Below are positions 52,583 to 62,677 of a DNA stretch of 64,000 nt, piece after piece. Each line of letters opens with the position of its first letter. Within the stretch, counting starts at the first letter, position 1. The notes below the pieces were generated by a model. The model worked only from the letters and a program-made list of their open reading frames with translations. It searched no databases and had not been told where the DNA came from. Source of the stretch: Bisporella sp. PMI_857 (lineage: Eukaryota > Ascomycota > Leotiomycetes > Helotiales > Helotiaceae); assembly GCA_021307315.1 (NCBI GenBank), contig JAJSPD010000044.1, positions 1-64,000 on the forward strand, written 5' to 3'. Both the position numbers and the translations under genes were made by a program.

Positions 52583-55500
52583 CTACTTTAAGAACAGTTC
52601 CTGTTGGCCACCATTCCGTAACTGTCTATGCTTATCCACATGGTCCAAACCGAGGAAATCCTCACTGGCAGTTTTCTCCCAGATAATATCATCATCCGTG
52701 AGATACTGTGGTTTAGGATTCGGGAACGACTGTTTTTTAACCACAGCAAACTTAATCTTTTCGAAGGCTTTTCCTTTGATGCCGATGCGCTGTTCGAGTC
52801 GCTTCTTTGTTTCCGAAAATTTCTCGCCTTCCATGATTCTGAAGTAGAAGGGTATTCCATGGGACTTCGCAGGGTCTTTCTCAAAGTGGAAAGTGCTGAT
52901 AAAGTCGGTCTGTTTCTCGTCACGTTCATCCTCAGGTACGCGTTCTGCAACTAGCTTCACATAGTCATTTATGTTGGAAACGCTGGTTTCGTGGCTAAGA
53001 GACCGGTGTATTTTGTTGTGGCTGGTGACTTCATAGACTCGAATTGCACCTGCCTCAAGTTCGTTCTCAAGTCCGGCCTTCTTGATGAGAATAGCGATGA
53101 TATCAGAAACACTCCCATTTTTGGGAGCGAGTACATCGAAGGTTTCCTGTTTATCCATTAGAGACGTCTCGTAGCGAGGGCAGAGACAGAACTTACTTCC
53201 TTGGTGATGTCATCACTCCACCAAGTGACCTTTAGAAGTTTCTTGGTTTCGAGCTCTGCTAAACTCATATCTAAGACTTCGTACATCAGCGAATCAGTCT
53301 TCTGATTGGTATTGGCGAAGGTTGATGGCTGAAGAATATTGTGCAGAACCTGGGTATTGATGCGCTTGACAGGATTTTTGGGGTTGCCGTTGTTTAACAC
53401 TGTGTAGAACTTTAAATGCGTTGGTCGAATATCCAACTTTTCGCCAACTCTAGCGGCCAGCTGTTCGTATGTGGTCTTGGAGCTAAGCTCCAGGCGGAAT
53501 CCTGGATTATCAGGTTGCTTGACCCACGGTAAGAAAGTGACGGTTTTCTTGTGGATCAGGAAGTCATAAAAGCTTCGAACATCTTCAAGTGTAGATCCTA
53601 TTGTGCTTCTTGATGAGAGCGATCTGTCACCAACGTCAGCAAGTGATTTTTCACTGGTGGGGAAGCGTAAGTACTTTTGGTTCGCTTCCGTGGATGCGTC
53701 TGTGCTATTGTCTGTAGCACTGTCACTGGGAGCCTTCTGGAAGCATACAATGTCGCCATCTTGTAATTCAGCAGCTTTTAATGTCTGCTTAGCCTTAAGA
53801 GGCTCGATCATTTGAGGTTTGATCTCCTACATAACCGTTAGTCATTGACTGCTGGAAAAATATCACTAAAATACCTCAAAGAGTGATATCTGTGTCTCCT
53901 TTGGCCAGTTCAACTTGCTTATAATAAGGCTTCCCAAATCTTCGACCTTTTTCTCTCTACTTATGTAGACATGACCAACGCCTGACAGAGTTTGCTGTTC
54001 ATAATCGAAATGTTTGAAAAAGATGCAGATCAAATCGCCATGTGGACCGGGCCATTTAGGCTCACCATCCTCACTGACATCTTGGCAAACCTCAGCCCAA
54101 AGTCGGAGTTCTGTAGATCGCATGGCTGTCTTCTGGTGAACAGCCTCTAAAGTTGCATCTCGCTCTTGCAAAGGTTGATCTGGACGAGTAGTTTTATTCT
54201 GACGATTAACCATATTCCAAAAACGTAAAAGTTTTGGATCCATGTCCAATTCAGCTCCAATCTTCTCTGTTAGCTGCTGTAGGGTAGACTGTCTCAAGAC
54301 ACGATACAATTTGGCAGCGCCTGGGTTTTCTTCATTTGCTGGAACATCCCATACAGTGAGATCTGTTCCGCCGAATGCTCGGAAGGTGTTTTGGGTGATT
54401 ACTTTAACATTCATGTACAGATGTGATTCTTCCCGCTCCTTCCTTCGTGCCTCACGTTCTGCCGCCTCAGCTTCGAATCGTTTTTCTAGGCATGTTAGCC
54501 TGGTTATTGTTCAGTAGTATGACAAAGCTTACGAAGATGTGATGGAGTATCATCCACAGTCAGAGGCAGCAGTATCTTCTCAGCTCGACTTTGGCGAATG
54601 TAAACAAGCATATATGCGCTGCTGGTGCGAAGTATGGGTTTTCCATACTTGTCTAATTCAGGTTTGCCATCTGCAGTTAGATAGGGGCCTCCATAATTCT
54701 CCTCCAAAACCTCTCTCATCGTTGCTTTATTGACGCGGTCATCATCATATCTATAAAACCACCCGTCTATCGTAGGTCGTATAAAAGCGTAATAATGCCC
54801 GGCGTTCAGATCACCAGCATGCACAAGAACACTATGAAGCTGATAGATATAAGATTCCGACTTATCTGCGTCATTTGATAGGTAGGGAGTAGCATCGAAT
54901 GTCTCAGGGAATTCGTATCTTGAGTTGACCTTCGTCATGGCATCCGCCTCGATATTGTACTCGAAGCGCTTCAGCTGTAAGTTGAGGATATCAGGAAAAC
55001 TCTCGAAGATAACACCTTTGTTGGCATCCTGTAGTTTGTACTCATCGCCGGCATAATACTTGTTGTCGCCGTCCATCGTTTCGACACTTATATAATCTGC
55101 GAGACTCTGCTCCAGATTTTTGGTTCCCTGAACGTTCAATTGGATATCCCAAAAGTCCTCAACACGAGAGGACACATAATCAACGTGGATACACTCAATA
55201 TAGGTCCTTACCTTTGCAGAGAAGAGCTGGGGAAGAACATTCTCCGCTTGCGTTCCTTTCATCTTTTCTTCCAAACGCTCCATCAGCTTACGAGAAAGCT
55301 CTTGCACATCCTGCTGTTCAAAAATTTGCTTCGTATCCCAGCCAAATGATTTTGTGAGCTCGTTGGTACTAACAGCATTGGAGGAGATCTGAAGTTGGTA
55401 AAATAGGCGTTGAAGTGTATATGCGCTATTCTCAAGTGTTTCCTCATCCTGTGTAGGAATCTGGTATACGGCCTAGAAAAGTTAGTAGAAGCATAGAATT

Positions 55501-56487
55501 TGTAGAACAGCACTTGCCTTTCTGAAAGCATTAGTTAGATACAAGGATTGTAGGAGTGAGTTTAAGTAGCAGGTTGCTCCTTGATTCTTGAGTCCGGCGA
55601 AGCCAGTCTCTTTTTTAGAATCATAATTATGAAAGTTGTGCCATAGAACTCCAGTCTCATCCTCGACAATGCGGACATAGGCAGTCATATTCGCCTCATC
55701 ATTTTCCACTAATGGCCTGCCATGGCCTTCCCAGTTGTTATGGAATAGCTTCCGCAATTCTACAAATCGCGTAAATCCCCAGTCCCCTTCTTCGCCCGTA
55801 AATCGGTGGTGAGCAGTATGGAAGTGGTATATCGTAGGATCCTTAGGGTTCCATAGGACCAAGGCAAACTGCACACAGCACACAAAGTCATCCGGCGGTT
55901 TATCAGTAAATCCGTGCTCGAGATAGAACGAAGCTTGATCGACAGAGTTTCCAGTTGGAAACATAAGAATACGCCTAGAAATATTAGCTCCATTCTCAAA
56001 AACGGGTATACATGTATAGTTCTACTAACCAAGGGAATCCGCCAGCTTCGAAGACAGGCCCACGGGTCCTCCTCGGCAGTTTTCGCCAGTCCTTTATCTC
56101 CCAAGTATTTATGGTATCCGATAATATGCGAGGCTGCTCTAGTAGGGGAGGGAGGACAGCCTCTTTCATAACCTCAACTATCAAGTATATTAGCAGATAG
56201 CAGATAATAGCAACTAGGTCGACAGTCTTACATTCATCGGCACGAGGTTTCTCTGATGGTGTCTCCAGATCTCCGTTAGACTGATCTAGGGTAATAATAG
56301 CAACATCGTCCTTCTCATTCTCGGATTCTCCGGTGTCCAGCATGTGGGTGTCATTGGTCGCGTCCAACGATTGTATGTTTAAGCCATTCAAGTGGTCCTG
56401 CACATGATAGATATTGTCAGAATTTAGGTATCTACTGTGTGGCGGCGAGCGCTCGAATTTGTTTTGTCTGAAAGCCATAGGAGCCAT
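52583..56487 (-). CDS. UBP15: Ubiquitin carboxyl-terminal hydrolase UBP15/USP7 type
   Basis: Seven exons on the minus strand (56487-56232, 56177-56030, 55974-55518, 55472-54533, 54485-53875, 53826-53197, 53146-52583) give 1201 aa. The protein is a deubiquitinating cysteine protease with an N-terminal MATH domain, a USP catalytic domain and a C-terminal run of ubiquitin-like folds. The Cys box is GLKNQGATCYLNSLLQSLY (catalytic C270) and the His box is AGHYYAFIRP (H513). The segment RVEDFWDIQLNVQG and the basic helix after the catalytic core match USP7. The third intron (55473-55517) uses a GC donor, restoring FRKAVYQIPT. The first intron is 54 bp and stop-free. A possible upstream mini-exon (56575-56567) would add a few residues; I kept the ATG at 56487. 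Confidence 0.94.
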
Positions 56488-57354
56488 GGTGGATGAGGTA
56501 ACAATCTGCTATTTGGAGGGGAATGAGGGGCGATAGAAGTGGTTAAAGAGAAGACAAGCTACTCACGCTCGTCATTTTGGGAAGAAGGCTGCCTGCCTGA
56601 GGTTATGTGCAAAGTCGTAAACAGAAAGCAGCAATAATCAGCGAATAATAAGATATGGCAAGAGTGAATTGGCAACGGTGGTATGGGCTATGGTGGTGGT
56701 TTGTGCCTTCTGGTTTATGAACCTTGGCCAAGAGTGGTAAGGTTATGGGTGCTGCTAGGCTGAGCGATTGGTGGTGGACTACAATGACAATGACGCTGTC
56801 TGAGTGGTACATCGAGGGTTGATTACTTATAGGCAGCTGAAGATACAGGAGATAGAATATTCAGAACCACCCAAAAAAGGTGAGAATCTCTAAACCACAT
56901 ATGTCGAAATAAATGCACTGGAAAATCCGACTTTGGTTTTATCATGTATATATGCTTGGGTGTCCTTTTTTGATGTTCGCCATCAGGCAAGGCTGAAAGA
57001 CATAACGCCGCCCAGGGTGTCACTATCGAGGCACAAGGCTATTTAGCCTAGCCAAATCTATAATACGTACCATTTCTTTCATACTTGGACTAATTCGGGC
57101 CTACCATCTCATTCTTCAAAGGGTAATAACATCCTTTTATTATGCCGTGTCACGAAGTGCAAAAGCTATCAAGGCTGAGATGTGAATTTTGGTATTATTC
57201 GAGGTGGGGTATCTAGACGCTAGATGCACTGATGGACACACATCATCCATTGATGTTGAAAAAGAGAGATATATACCCGAGCAATGACTGCTACGTAGGA
57301 CCAGATCGCCACCATGCATGTTTCCTCCTAAATTTGCTGCTTTGCGTGCAAAAT
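56488..57354. promoter_or_regulatory. UBP15 promoter and SFH5 3' region
   Basis: This 867-bp stretch lies between two minus-strand genes. The left ~300 bp carry the UBP15 promoter, including a possible upstream ATG exon at 56567-56575 with a GTGAGT donor. The right part is the SFH5 3' region. No other gene is supported. Confidence 0.5.
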
Positions 57355-58716
57355 CTATGCTGCAGCAGTAGGTTGATCACCAGTGGCATCCTTTGCCATA
57401 TCTGGAATGGGAGCATATTTGACGGTATGGCCATCCATAAGATCTGCAGAAGACGAGAATCAGCTTAGGTGTACATATAGAAATCTAAATGTGGGCGATA
57501 TATCCTAAGATCTTTGTAGGGAGGTCATGCATACTGGGTTTGCCTTCTCCGCCATATGGCTTTGGCAACTGCTTTCCAATACTTGGTAGCTCCCCGGCTA
57601 AACCGTGTCCATAACTTAATGGGTGAAACTTCTTTATAGTCTCGGGGCTTAAAAATAGCTTCATGGCGGCAAATACCCAACCCATAAGCACAGGTACCTA
57701 TAACATTGAATAAGTACCATAAGTACGATCCTATAGAGCCATATATACGGGTTAAAGATAATCAGGGTACACTTACATTAACAAAGAACTTCTCCTTTAA
57801 TAGCTCAGGATAGGCCATACTAAAGACTTTAATAACCTCTGTCGAAGCAGCCTTTACAACAGGATCCATTCTTAAGAAGCTGACGTTAAGATAGTCATGA
57901 ACTTGGATCGTTCGGTATGGATCAACACCATTTTCTGGGATCTTCTCAGTAGCTGAGGCAAGATCAAGTTCCTGGACGGAGAGTTCCATTAGAGCCGCCC
58001 TCCACTTGATGAATCTAGCAATAGTCAGCAAAGGTGTGCTGCAGAGGAACATTACGAAAATAATACTCCTCCAGATTTCCAAACGTAGCCTTGTTGTCCT
58101 TCACAGCTCCATAGATGTTCCAAGTAACTATCTCTTTCTTCCCACCATCAGCTCCAGGATAAGTCGTGACGTAGCCAACACCTCCAAACTTGGTAGCATC
58201 AAACTCATTATCAGCAAGAAGCTTAGCTGGCTGAATTTTTTTCCTCCATTTAAGGGCTTCGATCAATTGAGCTTTGGCTTTGGCAACATCCCTGTTATTC
58301 GCTCGCAGAAACTTCTCGAGGACGATAGTTGTAGGAATATGAGAGTCCTCAGAAAGCTGGACACCCCACATCTCAGTATAGCCGGCGGTCTCTGTAATGG
58401 AAGGAAGTTCCGCAAATAGTGCTTTGAGGGGCCCTCCTGGTGGAGCTAGTACTGGTGCCTGTTTTTCTGTTTCCTTTTCCGTAGCCACTGTATCAGTAGT
58501 AGGTATTGCTGGCTTTGGCTCGTCCACGGTCAACTTGTCAAGCTTCTCAGCTGTGTCCGCGACCTGAGCAGCTGTTTCAGCTTGAGCAAGATCGGCGTTT
58601 GTCGCAATGGGATTGCTGGCATCATTTGGTCCAGGAATATCGGTCTTCGGCTCTCCGATAACTGCCGGAGCTGGAATTGTGGTTGGAACCACACTAGGTT
58701 GATTTTCTGTAGCCAT
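57355..58716 (-). CDS. SFH5: Phosphatidylinositol transfer protein SFH5 (Sec14/CRAL-TRIO)
   Basis: Four exons on the minus strand (58716-58067, 58014-57777, 57697-57535, 57443-57355) give 379 aa. The first ~95 residues are a low-complexity Ala/Pro/Thr/Glu-rich extension. The CRAL-TRIO N-terminal part (VLEKFLRANNRDVAKAKAQL, ALKWRKKI) and lipid-binding domain follow, with GNLEEFIKWR restored across intron 1, IQVHDYLNVSFLRMDP, FSMAYPELLKEKFFVN and VPVLMGWVFAAMKLFLSPET. The last exon supplies a C-terminal LMDGHTVKYAPIP; without its 91-bp intron the frame ends in an unrelated tail. Sec14-like proteins carry lipids between membranes; yeast Sfh5 is reported to bind heme, which cannot be judged here. 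Transcription diverges from the PDK gene. Confidence 0.93.
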
Positions 58717-59189
58717 ATTTAGAAAATCTGACTCTCATAGAGTTGTTGATGAAGGAGAAATATCACCTGAGGCTGTAGCCATTTTGAGCTCTGTGTGCTA
58801 GTTATCAAGTATAGCTGTAGCTCTATCACCTTATCGCAATCGTTGTGGTAGCTACCTTAGAGAAGCTATGGCTAGTCTCTAAACCGGATGTATACATTAT
58901 ATAGATCAAGCCTACCGATGGTTTGGATTCCTTGATGCGTTACACATTCTTAAAATACCATCACACTTCTAGTTGCTGAGAAGATTAATCATTGATATAC
59001 AGTTTGTACTCCTTCTCGCGTGCATGTGAAGATACCCATGCCTCCGATAACGCGGGGTGAAGAGTACAAGTCGAACAACGTATGAGTCAAGTCTAGACTA
59101 ACCATTGGACCAGCTCCAGTATCGACTACGGAGCCATACAGCATTTCTAGTATATCGTTATATATCTGGTTTCGCATGGAATCGACGGA
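58717..59189. promoter_or_regulatory. Divergent promoter between SFH5 and mitochondrial kinase
   Basis: A 473-bp stretch between two divergent genes, so it holds both promoters. A minus-strand frame at 58989-59285 overlaps the kinase start antisense and is probably noise. Confidence 0.55.
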
Positions 59190-60697
59190 ATGCTGCGATC
59201 TTGGTCGCATTATGGGGCAAGAACTTTCAGGCTGACAGGAAGACCTGGATTTCGTGCTGCCATACATGCACAAACCATACATCAAGGCAGTGCGCCTCCG
59301 TGGCGACCTGCTTCTACATTAGATGAGTGAGTCCCTAGCTTCAAAGCTTAGGTGGCTTCTGCTAATAATGCTAGATGGGTTGCTAGAGAAGCAAGGCCTA
59401 TATCACTACGTCAGCTCATGGTCTTCGGAAGGTCTTTGACAGAGAATCGACTCATTAGCTCTGCCAATTATGTTAGGACTGAACTACCAACCAGGTATGC
59501 CACTGAGTTTGAACTATTGCAGATTACAGAAGATAATATCAACAGGTTGGCACATCGAATCCGAGACATGCAAACCCTACCATATGTTGTAGTCACGAAT
59601 CCGCATATAAGTCAGGTGTATGAGCTATATTATAAAGCATTCGAGACGCTACGGCGCGTGCGAGAAATCCAATCGCTAGAGGATAATGAGAGGTTTTGCA
59701 AGAAGATCAGTCAAACTCTACAGGAGCATTTAACGGTTATTCCAAAACTTGCAATGGGAGTATTAGAATGCAGAGATCTGATGAAGCCTGAGGATATGGA
59801 CAAGTTTATGAACACTATACTACGATCAGTAAGCAACCCCAGTATGTTAGAGAACGCATCGCGTGTATCCAAATGCTAACAGACATCCTAAAGCGAATTT
59901 CCAGAAGGGTCATCGCAGAGCAACATCTAGCACTAACGGAAACCTTCAACTCGCCATGGCACTTCCCAGACGCCAAACCCCTTGAAGCAGAGTTCGTAGG
60001 AGAAGTCTTTCTAAAGTGCAATGCTAAAGAAGTCGTCGAACGCATTGGAAAAGAGGTCCAAGCCCTAGCTGCAGCCGCATACGGAGCCTCCACTATTCTA
60101 CCGGAAATAAAGCTTGAAGGGCACCTTGACGCGACGTTCCCCTACATCCTCTCGCACCTGGAGTATATAATCGGTGAGTTGCTACGGAACTCAATTCAAG
60201 CAATAGTAGAGAAGCAGGCTAGGGAAGGTAAGGCAGAGAGTAAGCCGCCACCTATTGAGGTCACGGTCTGCGAAGCGCCACAACATGTTATCATCCGGGT
60301 CTCAGACCAAGGAGGCGGTGTTCCACGGGATATCTTGCCCTACCTTTGGGCCTTTAGTAAAGGTCCACGCAGCCACCAACGTTTGGAGAATTTGCATCAG
60401 GTGCCTAAGATGGCCGCCACTTTACAGGAAGTACGCGTAGGCGAATTTCCTAAAGGCGTTATCACCACACCACACAGTCCTTTGCACGACAACTCGCTCT
60501 CTTCATTATCAAGCAGGCCACCCAATTTGAGGTTGGGTATGGGATTACCTTTGAGCAGGGTTTATGCAGAGTATTGGGCAGGAGGGTTGGAATTGCATAG
60601 TCTAGAGGGGTACGGCGTAGATGCGTTTTTGCAGATTTCAAAACTGGGGAATAAGAATGAGCAGTTGACAATGCGAGCTAGCATAGATGCAGTGTAG
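59190..60697 (+). CDS. Mitochondrial pyruvate dehydrogenase/branched-chain ketoacid dehydrogenase kinase (PDK/BCKDK)
   Basis: Four exons (59190-59326, 59375-59494, 59546-59828, 59894-60697) give 447 aa. The enzyme phosphorylates and inactivates an alpha-keto acid dehydrogenase complex in the mitochondrial matrix. The N-terminus (MLRSWSHYGARTFRLTGRPG) is an Arg-rich presequence, which picked the start. The regulatory helical domain has REARPISLRQLMVFGR, NYVRTELPTRLAHRIRDMQT (joined across intron 2) and RVIAEQHLAL. The GHKL ATPase domain shows the N-box ELLRNS (E275, N279), the G1 box DQGGGV (D318) and the G2 box GMGLPLS (from G395). Intron 2 is 51 bp and stop-free. Which of the two fungal kinases (Pkp1- or Pkp2-like) it is cannot be settled by eye. 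Confidence 0.93.
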
Positions 60698-61013
60698 CAG
60701 TATATATAAGCATCAGACGATAACGAATCTGTAGCGTTAAATATATCTCATAGCCGTTCTTAGGTACTTCATATTTCGATGTTCACCTTCTTTTGTTTCA
60801 AAAATCGAGATACGACTAGTTTCTGCTGTTCATAAAACGTGAATTACATGGTAGCTAAAGCTATGGAAGAGTGAAGCTCATGACGAATGTAGAATTATGC
60901 CCTTCTGAAATGCATCATACCAGAAGGAAGAAGAACCTGTTTGCAACGACCTTTTTATCCTCCCTGAAGACTGCCAAATAGACTCCTGCAGCAAATGGAT
61001 ATCAAAGACAAGC
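60698..61013. other. Convergent 3' intergenic region
   Basis: A 316-bp AT-rich stretch between the ends of the kinase and septin genes; it holds their 3' regions and nothing else visible. Confidence 0.6.
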
Positions 61014-62319
61014 TTAACGACGCCCGTGGCTGCGAGCAGCGCTGCTACCCTGCATCTGCTCGAGCTCCTGCTCCAAAGCCTTGATAGCGGCGTGGGTGCT
61101 CTCCAGATCCTTATTCAAACGATCACGCTCACTGATAAGCTTCTGCTCCCATTGTCTGAATCGGTGCTCCTCGATCTTCACCTGCTCTGTGAATCTCTTT
61201 CGCAAGCTCTCTTCCTCCTCCTTGAACTTGGGATTGTCGAGCTTTCGTGGTCTTGCTTCGCCGAATTTGCGAGTCTCCATTTGCTGAGCACGGTATGCTT
61301 CATAGTGGGCTTCTTCGGTGGTGTGGATAAGGTCGAGCATGTGTGTTCTAATCAAGATTGAGCGCAGTTTCTTAAAATCACAGTGATCCTCGTTCTCGAC
61401 TTCAGCAACACCCCATGAGTATTGACGCCCCTTTACGATGCGGCCATCACTTGTCTTAACATCCTTCTCAGAACCGATGACGGCAAAGGGCATGGCTGCC
61501 ATAAGGCTGCGTGCGTGTTGAGCGGCTTGCTCATCATCCTCCTCAACTGGTGGGGTATATATCTTGATACCCTGGGCTTCGATGACTGCGCGAATCTGAG
61601 TCTTATTAGCATCCTCAGTAAAATTATATATTCCTTCTACGCACTCTTTGCTTGTATTTGAGTAGATCAGCCGGGCTGAGAGTATCGGCCTTTGCAACTA
61701 CTGGAATCAAATTGACTCTAGAGCTCAATCTCTTCATGACCTCAATATCCAATGGCTTCAAGGTGTGTCCAGTAGGTCTAATGAAGTACAAACAAGCATG
61801 AACACGGAGATCAATTTTATCGGTACGACGAGGTTGTTGCTCCTGCAGCATATACGACTCATGCTGATCATCTAAGAATTCGATAATGGGCATCCAGGAA
61901 TCGCGGTTGTTTACATAGTCTCCAAAACCAGGGGTATCAATAACGGTGAGGCGGACTACAGCTGTATTAGCTATGGCCAAAGTTTTCCATCCAGCAATGC
62001 ATACCTTTGAAGAACTTCTCCTCTAACTCCGCCTTTGTAATCTCAATCTCCACGGTCTTATCAACCTGCTTTGCGTGTCTTCGTTTATGGTCTGCATAAT
62101 TCTTGATGGTGGTAGAGAAAAGGGTGTTAATAAAGGTCGTCTTTCCGAGTCCGGATTCACCAGCAACCTATATATGGTCAACATTTGTCCGTAGGCGCTC
62201 AGATACATGCACACCATGATAGTGAAAGCAGCTCCTCTCTTTGCGACAATCTTATGTCTCTGGTTTGGCAGGTTCGCAATCCCAATTGGGGACGCGCTCT
62301 CTGCAGCTGGTGGAGCCAT
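61014..62319 (-). CDS. aspC: Septin, Cdc12/AspC type
   Basis: Four exons on the minus strand (62319-62215, 62167-62005, 61955-61645, 61595-61014) give 386 aa. Septins form GTP-binding filaments at septa, hyphal tips and branch points. The short N-terminus (SPIGIANLPNQRHKIVAKRG) holds the polybasic stretch before the GTPase. The G1 P-loop GESGLGKTT is joined across intron 1, G3 is DTPGFG, and G4 is VAKADTLSPAD. The septin unique element RILIRTHMLDLI-like region and a C-terminal coiled-coil (RKRFTEQVKIEEHRFRQWEQ onward) follow. The N-terminal sequence and short length match the Cdc12/AspC group best in my memory. Intron 2 has two acceptors six bases apart (TACAG and TGTAG); I used the downstream one, which gives the conserved KVRLTVIDTPG. 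Confidence 0.95.
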
Positions 62320-62677
62320 TGTGAGGAGGTTGTTATGTGCTTTGTGTAGCTCTACTCTTGTGAATATATAGGTGTCTTTGCAATCTCGTGAATTGCTACC
62401 GATTGAAAATGTAAAGAGTTGAGAGAGAGCTTTGTTTAGTACTCAGTTTCTCAAATCTAAATTTCCCTTTCCCCTGAGACGACAATTCAGGTCTGGGGTT
62501 CTTGCCAAGTCTATGCTAGTCTCTTTTAGTATATGTGGATCCGGAATAACGTTGATTCAGAGCCGCTGATTGCGATAAGAAAAAAATATATAGCCAAGGC
62601 TGGAGGAGAACTGGTAATCGCGAGATGAACTTGCGACACTTCAATTGAAAGATGTATACCTCCCTGTGACAATTATC
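62320..62677. promoter_or_regulatory. Divergent promoter between septin and PWP2
   Basis: A 358-bp stretch between two divergent housekeeping genes; both promoters must lie here. No motif stands out. Confidence 0.6.
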
